Of a stretch of DNA of 36,693 nucleotides, positions 31,001 through 36,693 are shown piece by piece. The notes below the pieces were generated by a model. It was not told where the DNA came from and made no database searches. It saw only the letters and a program-made list of their open reading frames with translations. Made by a program: the position numbers and the translations under genes. Every line of letters begins with the position of its first letter. Position 1 is the first letter of the stretch. Source of the stretch: Ophioceras dolichostomum (Eukaryota; Ascomycota; Sordariomycetes; Magnaporthales; Ophioceraceae); NCBI GenBank assembly GCA_003049485.1, contig PYST01000368.1, forward strand, positions 1-36,693, read 5' to 3'.

Positions 31001-32337
31001 TCTCGAACAGGTCAGATCGGTCTGCAAGAACCCCCACCCCGTCTGGGCTGGTCCTTCCTCTGGTCCCAGTCCTCAACCTCTTTTCTCTCTCTTTCGACCC
31101 GTCACTGCCCGGCGCCTTGACACGGCATCGACCCTAGGGTTCACGGTTCCGTCACCTTTAACCCCCATCATCCTTGCACGTATTTCGACCTGAGAGGACA
31201 AAAGTGCATGTCGTGCTGTTACCTCCTGGGAGGGGCATTCACTCGCCAGTGGTTGCTCCAGCCGCTAAATCATTAACCGATTTATATTCGCGCACCTCCC
31301 CACAGCAGCCGGGAACTGTGCTTTCATTCAACCGCACCATTACAGGTGGTCACAGCCCAAATTTTGTTACCCCATCTGAAAGGTACGTTCCCCAAAGCCC
31401 GAGAGAGGAGGAGGGTACAGGTCGAGAGAAGGAAAAAAAAATTTACGCTGCCCACACAAAATCCTTCACCCTCTTTTTGTGGGAGAATATCTCGACTGCT
31501 TTTCAACTTCTTCCAGTCTCGGGGTCTCCCAAACTGGCATTATTGCGTGTATCTCCTAACTCGATGGCATTTTGCCATTCTCCTCCTCCAGAGTTCTAGC
31601 TGGTCTCACTGCAACCGATCCGTTGTCGCCGCCGTCTCTGACGTCGAACCGAGGGGCGTCTCGTCGTGGCTTCGTTGCCTCCGAGCTTCTCTCGCGTTGC
31701 GCGCTCACGTCAAAACCTTCCGCCAACGGCAATCGGAGAAAACAACGACCTTGGCATACAAAGCAAAGGCTCTCTCCCTCGGACCTTGTCCCAACGCTCG
31801 ACCTTTGTCACCCTCAAAACACGTCGTTTGTTTTTCTTATTGCCCTTCCATTTCTCCTCGCTCTTTTTTTCAGCCTTCTCGGGTTTTCTCCACTGCATAT
31901 TCTCCCTGCAAGGCAAGTTTGTGCTCTCGGCACTAGCACACGAGCAACGAACCACCGAACTTTTCCCCTGTCGCCCACAGCTAGAGAAGAGTCAACACGG
32001 GCTTTGCCCCGGCGCCTCACAGTCTCACCTGGACAAGATTCGGCCTTCGCCGGCATTGAACGCCTCTCGCCTCTACCAAGGCCAGGATTCCCGATATTCG
32101 TTGCTCCGCCAAGTCCATTACCCAGCCAGATCAATCATCGACAACAAACGGTCCCTGAACGGCGCGAGTGAAAGCAAAAAACCTCTACTTGGCCTCTCCG
32201 GACATAAAGCTGACTGGAGGGGCTCCTGCAATCGCTTGGCTCTTGGCCGAGGAGGCATTGGCGGCTCCCTTCTTGAGGTGTCCGGGACGGGGACACTCCC
32301 GCAACCTCTGTCCGGTGAGATACCCGGTCGTCTCAGT
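28094..32337. promoter_or_regulatory. Spacer between SFT2 and the LARP gene, including the LARP leader
   Basis: The first few hundred bases must hold the SFT2 3' untranslated region. TAGGTA/TACCTA words occur at 28911-28927, 29172 and 29824. A weak protein-like trace on the minus strand at 28995-29508 is listed separately. From about 30700 the plus strand is pyrimidine-rich, as expected for promoter and leader of the downstream gene; all three plus frames are open for about 200 codons near 31350-32170, which reflects this base composition. No other gene is supported. Confidence 0.5.
28995..29508 (-). pseudogene. Possible gene remnant or unrecognised short spliced gene
   Basis: Three protein-like stretches follow each other on the minus strand in different frames: one opening at the ATG at 29508 (MSKDVLVHQPCKFSTIPAG and onward), one across about 29393-29169 (including ACVYNVDIVEVLHNDGGF), and one across about 29152-28995 (including LIFDFLDGTTGAFGLAAK) that ends in TGA. 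No intron of normal length joins them all: the strong donor GTACGT near 29174 has its nearest usable acceptor only 27 nt away. This could be a decayed gene with frame breaks, a spliced gene I cannot model, or chance. I recognise no family. Confidence 0.25.
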
Positions 32338-35300
32338 ATGACCTCGGCGGCAGTGAAGTCCGCCTCAGAAGCCATGTCGAACCCACCAGCCTTCTCGTAC
32401 GCGCAGGCCGCTCGGGGCGAGACCGTGGTCGCCCTTCCAGCCGCGGCGCCCAACCCCGAGAACTCGAACTCCGCCGCGCCTTCGACGAGCTCTCTTGCCA
32501 AAGAAGACTCCGCTTCCACAACGACGAATAATACCGCAGCGTCCGCTGCCGCGTCCTCGGTCGTGTCAGACATGCAAGAGCTGCCTAAGGCTCTTCAGGA
32601 ATCAATCGACCTGTCGAATTTGAAGAATATCGACTCGGAGCTCAGCTCCGTTGTTGGCTCCGTTCGCTCCAATGGCGCGGCGGCAGGCCCTCGAGATGAC
32701 TCTGTATCCGCAGCCGGATCTCAGTCCCAAAATGGAGAGAAGACTACTGGCCGATCAGGCTCAACATCACGAGCTGCTGACTCGAGCGATGCGCGGAAGT
32801 CGCGGAAGGGCGGAAAGAAGAGCAAGAGCTCCGACAAAGGTGGCGGAGACCAGGACGTAAACAAGGAGAATCTGAAAACGTTCGAGGCCCCGGCCCCCAA
32901 GGTCGAGCTTACTGAAGCGCCGATCCCGCCAGTCAACATTTGGCACCAGCGCAGAGACGAACGTGCCGCGGCGACGGCCAAGCGGGCCACCTCTCTGCCG
33001 AAGACAGCCCCGACTCCACCCCCAGCGGCCACAAGTAGTAACGAGACGGTCGCCGCCGCTGATGCCTCCAGGCTTCCTGAGAACAAGAAGCAAGCACCTG
33101 CAGCCGAGGAGCCATCTGACACATCCGGAATCAAGGCCGGCCCGGCAGGCCCAGGCGCGAAGGCCACGAAAAAGTCGGGCGAGTTCGCGCGCTCTGCCAG
33201 TGAAGGCGGGCCCCGCAGAAATGCGCCCCGTGGTAGCAGAGTGCCGGGCAAGGAGGACCGAGCCTCGGCTCCTGAGGTCCCGCCCTCGGTTCAGGATCCT
33301 TCGCTGTGGCCTTCAATCGAGCCGTCCGCATCGGACGACGGCAAGAAGCAGGCTCAGGCTCCGGCTCCGGAAAAGGCCGAACAGGCGAAGCCGGATGAGG
33401 CTGGTGCTACGAAGACGCGCCCGAAGAAGGAGTGGTCAGTCTTGCCGGTAGACCACACTATCTACAACCCTCCTGAGGGCCATGCTCCTCACAGGGGGCA
33501 TGCGCGAGGTCGTGGCGGCGGCCGAGGCGGCCGTGAGACCGGTTCGTCAAGGGGTGGACACAATAGCAATAGCACAGGAAGTGCTCCGCCCGCCGAGAAG
33601 GAGTCGACCACTCCGGCGAGTTTTGCTACCAAGCCTTTAGCCGAGCAGCCGAAGCCTCGCGATGGCCACGCGCTGCCTAACCGACCGCCGACCCAGGCAG
33701 CTCCGGTTTCCAAGCGCGGTCCTACGGACTCGACTGCGCGCGAGCCCCGTAAGGTATCGGGACAGCCTTCATCGGAGAAGCCTAAGGGCGACTACAAGGG
33801 CGAGTCCAGCTCGCAACCATTCTCCAGCCGTGGCGAGGTGCCAGCGCGGGCCCCGCGGCCAGAATTCGGCAACGGAAACGGCGATCACGCCCCGAATGGC
33901 TTCCGCCGGCAGTCCAGTGACCGGCGCGACTCGCGAGCTCCTCAAGAGGGCCCCGTTGATACAGGCGTCAGCCATGCCGGCCGCGGCGAAGGCCGGAGCG
34001 AACGTGGCCGTGGCGGATTCCGCGGCCGAGGCGGCGGCAGTGCCCACAACAGCATGGGCGGTGGCCACCACCAGCAGCCGCAACAGCAGCAGCCCGGGTA
34101 CGGCGGCAGTGGATCGCGGTTCATGAGCAGCAACGGTATACCGCCGCAGCAGCATCAAGTCCCTTTCAGCCCAACTGCAGCCCCGTTCGGCGGCCATTAT
34201 CCCGGCCACGGAAACGGCAGCGGGAGCAACAGGAGAGGCCCGGCTCGTGCCCAGACCGGCCCCGCCCACACTGGCGGACAGCGCCATCCCCACGCAAATG
34301 GCTACGCCGCGCCCAGCCGGATGCCTTCGATGCCGCTCCCTCCGGTGCCACAGGACTTCCACCCGGTCCAGCCTGCGTACCCGCCGTTCTCGCACCAGTT
34401 CCGCCCTGAGGACGAGTACATTATCCGGGGCCTCCGCGAGCAGATCGAGTTCTACTTCAGCTTCACCAACATGCACCGTGACCGGTTCCTTCGCTCGCAC
34501 ATGGACTCGCAGGGCTGGGTCTTGCTCAAGGTCATTGCCGACTTCAAACGTGTCAAGCAGCTCGCGCCCAGCTGGGAGCACATCAGGTTGGCTTGCGCGC
34601 AATCTCAAGAGATTGACTACGTGTCCGGCGAAGACGGCCTGGAGCGCCTCCGTGCGCGCGGCTACGACTACGATTCTCTGATCTTCCCTGACCCCAAGCA
34701 GCGGGCCGTTGAGGCACAGACGAGCGGGCCTGCTCGTGTCGTCTGGCACAACCACGACCGCATGCCTGCCGTGCCGCCGTATGGCCACGGCTATGGCCAC
34801 TACCCAGCGATGTACACTGCATCCCCTACAAACTACCAGGAATTCCCCCGCGGCGGTGGCGAGAACATGTATCCAACTCATAGCCCGATGTACACCGTGA
34901 ATGGCGGCGGCCACTTCGGGTACGGTGGTGGTGGTGGCGTGAACGGTGGTATGAACGGGGGTATCATTGGCGGAAATGTCAACGGCAGCATCAATGGTCT
35001 CGGCTACGTCAATGGCCAACGTGTTGGAGGAGAGTATCGGCTGTCGGCGGCCGTCCCGGACTTTTCTCCAATTGCCCACCAGCGGCCAAGCTTGGAGGGC
35101 TTCCAGCAGTTCCAGGACGCAGACATCCCAAAGCTCGTCATCCCTCGTGGCAGCAAGACGGCTGTCGCGACGACTGCTGAGAACGGAGTCTCCTCCCCCT
35201 CCGACGAGGTGGAGCCCCAAACAGACCAGTCTCTGGCTAATGGCCTGAAGGCGACGACGACGAGGTACGGACCGAACTCCCTAGCACGAACGAGCCACGA

Positions 35301-35761
35301 ACGGCCATGAACGGGAAAAGCTGACCGCAAACAGTCCCGATGGCGAAGTTGAACAGGAACACAAGCAAGGAACTTCCCCGAAGAAGACAAAACCCGAGAG
35401 CGCCACGGGTTCCGACCTAGTTGATTACCCGGACTACCGAGAGCTGGCCCTAGGCGAGCGCAAGAACGCAGCACCGGGGGAGACGCCTGCCACCATGCAC
35501 AAGCTGTACAGCTTCTGGGTCGACCTGCTGTCGGACACGTTCAACAACACGCTCTACGAGGAGTTCAGACAGCTTGCCATTGAGGACGGCACCAAGCAAC
35601 CCGCATGCTCCGTGGGTGTTCGATACCTGCTCTCCTTCTACGACAGCGTCTTCAACGCCAAGCCGCTCTATCCCCAGGAGTTCGACATGCACTATCACGA
35701 GGCCAAGAGCATTGCTGATTCCTGGGCGACTACTGCTAACGGCGTCGCCCATTCCCAGTAG
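32338..35761 (+). CDS. La-motif RNA-binding protein, LARP1 type, with DM15-like C-terminus
   Basis: Exons are 32338-35264 and 35335-35761 (70-nt intron with CTGAC branch word at 35321), giving 1117 aa. The frame is open far upstream but 32338 is its first ATG; a second ATG at 32374 is also possible. The N-terminus carries FSYAQAARG, common at the start of fungal proteins of this kind. A long disordered, Lys/Pro/Ala-rich region follows, then Arg-Gly-rich stretches (about 380-400 and 545-570) that suggest RNA binding. The La motif lies at about 690-745 (EYIIRGLREQIEFYFS, then FLRSHMDSQGWVLLKVIADF). The final exon encodes a segment like the DM15 repeats of animal LARP1 (LYSFWVDLLSDTFNNTLYEE, then FRQLAIEDG and LLSFYDSVF). 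LARP1 proteins are cytoplasmic regulators of mRNA stability and translation. The role in this fungus is inferred only. Confidence 0.88.
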
Positions 35762-36693
35762 CTCTCGGCCATCCAATCTTTCTGCCCCCTCATACGATCA
35801 TTCTACCTTCGTTCTACCCAGTCTATCACTACTACGACAATCACGTTCCGGCTCTTTGGTCTGCACTGTTGCCTTCTGCAAGGCGTCTGATGCTTTATTC
35901 CCAGCCACCCCGTCTTGTCGGGAACGATTTGTGTTTTTTTGCGGCATGTCCATGGTCGAGTTCTCTGCCTGTGCTCGGTCTCGCAACGCAGCTACTGAAA
36001 AGCAGCTGTTGGCGATTTTCATTCCTTTGAAGTGTGGCCAAGACATGCACCGGCATTGCTGGATTCGAGATCTTCCAGCCATAGCCGTCCTGCCACCGTC
36101 GGCCATCGGACGCCCCCTCTCCTTATACATCTTCTAGGCTGGCTCGGGCCATGAGGCCTGCTTGTCTTTGGACGCAGCCCCGTGACCAGCTCACATATCG
36201 GTTATTATCACCCCGCTGTCGACTGCCTTTCTGCCTGGAAGCGGCGGACCTCGACTGTCATCGTGCACATCGCGTTTTGGTTTTTCATACACTATCACAG
36301 CGCCGTCCGTCTTGGGCGGCCATTCGATGTGATTTTGGGGGCGGGGAAGACTGAGACCATCCTCTTGCTCTCTGGGAGGAAAAATCACGACCAGTCCCCC
36401 AAACCTGGTTGACCAACATATCCGGCTCATCCACGGGACTCTTTCTGTGGCATCATTTCTCGCCACAGTTAGAAGATGGGAGGACGAGAAAGAAAAGAAG
36501 AAGAAAAAAAACCAATCACCTATCACTGCCGGGAAGCCTCGACCGACGCATGCCAATCCACCATAATCTCGGCGGCTTCGATTCTCGATTTATTAATATT
36601 CAGCAAATTTCGAGGAGAAGGACTTCTCCCCACGACTCTCGGTTACCCATTCATTGCCCCCCCTTTTCCTTCCTTTCTTTTTTTTTCTTGCTT
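35762..36693. other. Region downstream of the LARP gene
   Basis: The first part is presumably the LARP 3' untranslated region. Open frames on both strands are short and not protein-like. The last 150 bp include a purine run (36475-36515) and a long pyrimidine run at the window edge, which could be the promoter of a gene beyond the window. Nothing else is supported. Confidence 0.5.

Noticed and set aside
30755..31120. 121-codon plus-strand frame with a partly protein-like stretch (WVRVRYNNRWRLL)
   Set aside because: The stretch is short, the rest is Ser/Pro-rich, and no splice partners or motifs support a gene.
31346..32171. Overlapping 196- and 199-codon plus-strand frames upstream of the LARP gene
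   Set aside because: Two or three frames are open at once, which points to stop-poor pyrimidine-rich leader DNA and not to coding sequence.
33769..35220. 483-codon open frame on the minus strand
   Set aside because: It lies wholly antisense to the conserved LARP exon, including the La motif, and its composition (Val/Ala/Arg/Leu-rich) is what a GC-rich gene gives on the opposite strand.

Overview
The window looks like nuclear DNA of a filamentous ascomycete (Pezizomycotina, probably a Sordariomycete). The genes are GC-rich and carry short introns with GTRNGT donors, CTRAY-type branch sites and YAG acceptors. They are separated by kilobase-scale spacers full of pyrimidine tracts, microsatellites and scattered TAGGTA/TACCTA words. 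I found no bacterial operons, CRISPR arrays, tRNA or rRNA genes, or transposon coding regions. Species cannot be fixed from the sequence alone.

Six protein genes are well supported. (1) + strand 2657-8605: a very large zinc-finger protein, about 1682 aa. It joins an unusual Zn2Cys6-like cluster, several C2H2 fingers, poly-Pro and poly-Gln tracts; one N in the poly-Gln tract breaks the reading frame as given. (2) - strand 10019-11425: ethanolamine kinase, intronless. (3) + strand 13510-16725: Npr3, a GATOR1/SEACIT subunit, three exons, divergent from the kinase. (4) - strand 18287-19939: a bHLH transcription factor with a very long loop, convergent with NPR3. (5) + strand 26266-28093: Sft2, a four-pass Golgi traffic protein, four exons, two of its introns unusually long. 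(6) + strand 32338-35761: a La-motif (LARP1-type) RNA-binding protein, two exons, whose last exon encodes a DM15-like segment.

Spacers: 1-2656 (leader side of gene 1), 8606-10018 (convergent 3' ends), 11426-13509 (shared divergent promoter region of the kinase and NPR3), 16726-18286 (convergent 3' ends), 19940-26265 (6.3 kb between the divergent bHLH and SFT2 genes), 28094-32337 (upstream of the LARP gene, with a weak protein-like trace on the minus strand near 29.0-29.5 kb) and 35762-36693 (downstream of the LARP gene).

This is mostly a housekeeping and regulatory neighbourhood rather than an accessory island. A loose functional thread is growth control: Npr3 restrains TORC1, LARP1 proteins in animals act downstream of TORC1 on translation, and ethanolamine kinase feeds phosphatidylethanolamine synthesis. 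I see no evidence that these genes form a co-regulated cluster. The most informative oddities are the hybrid zinc-finger architecture with its non-standard cluster spacing, the frame-breaking N, the expanded bHLH loop, and the DM15-like C-terminus of the LARP protein.
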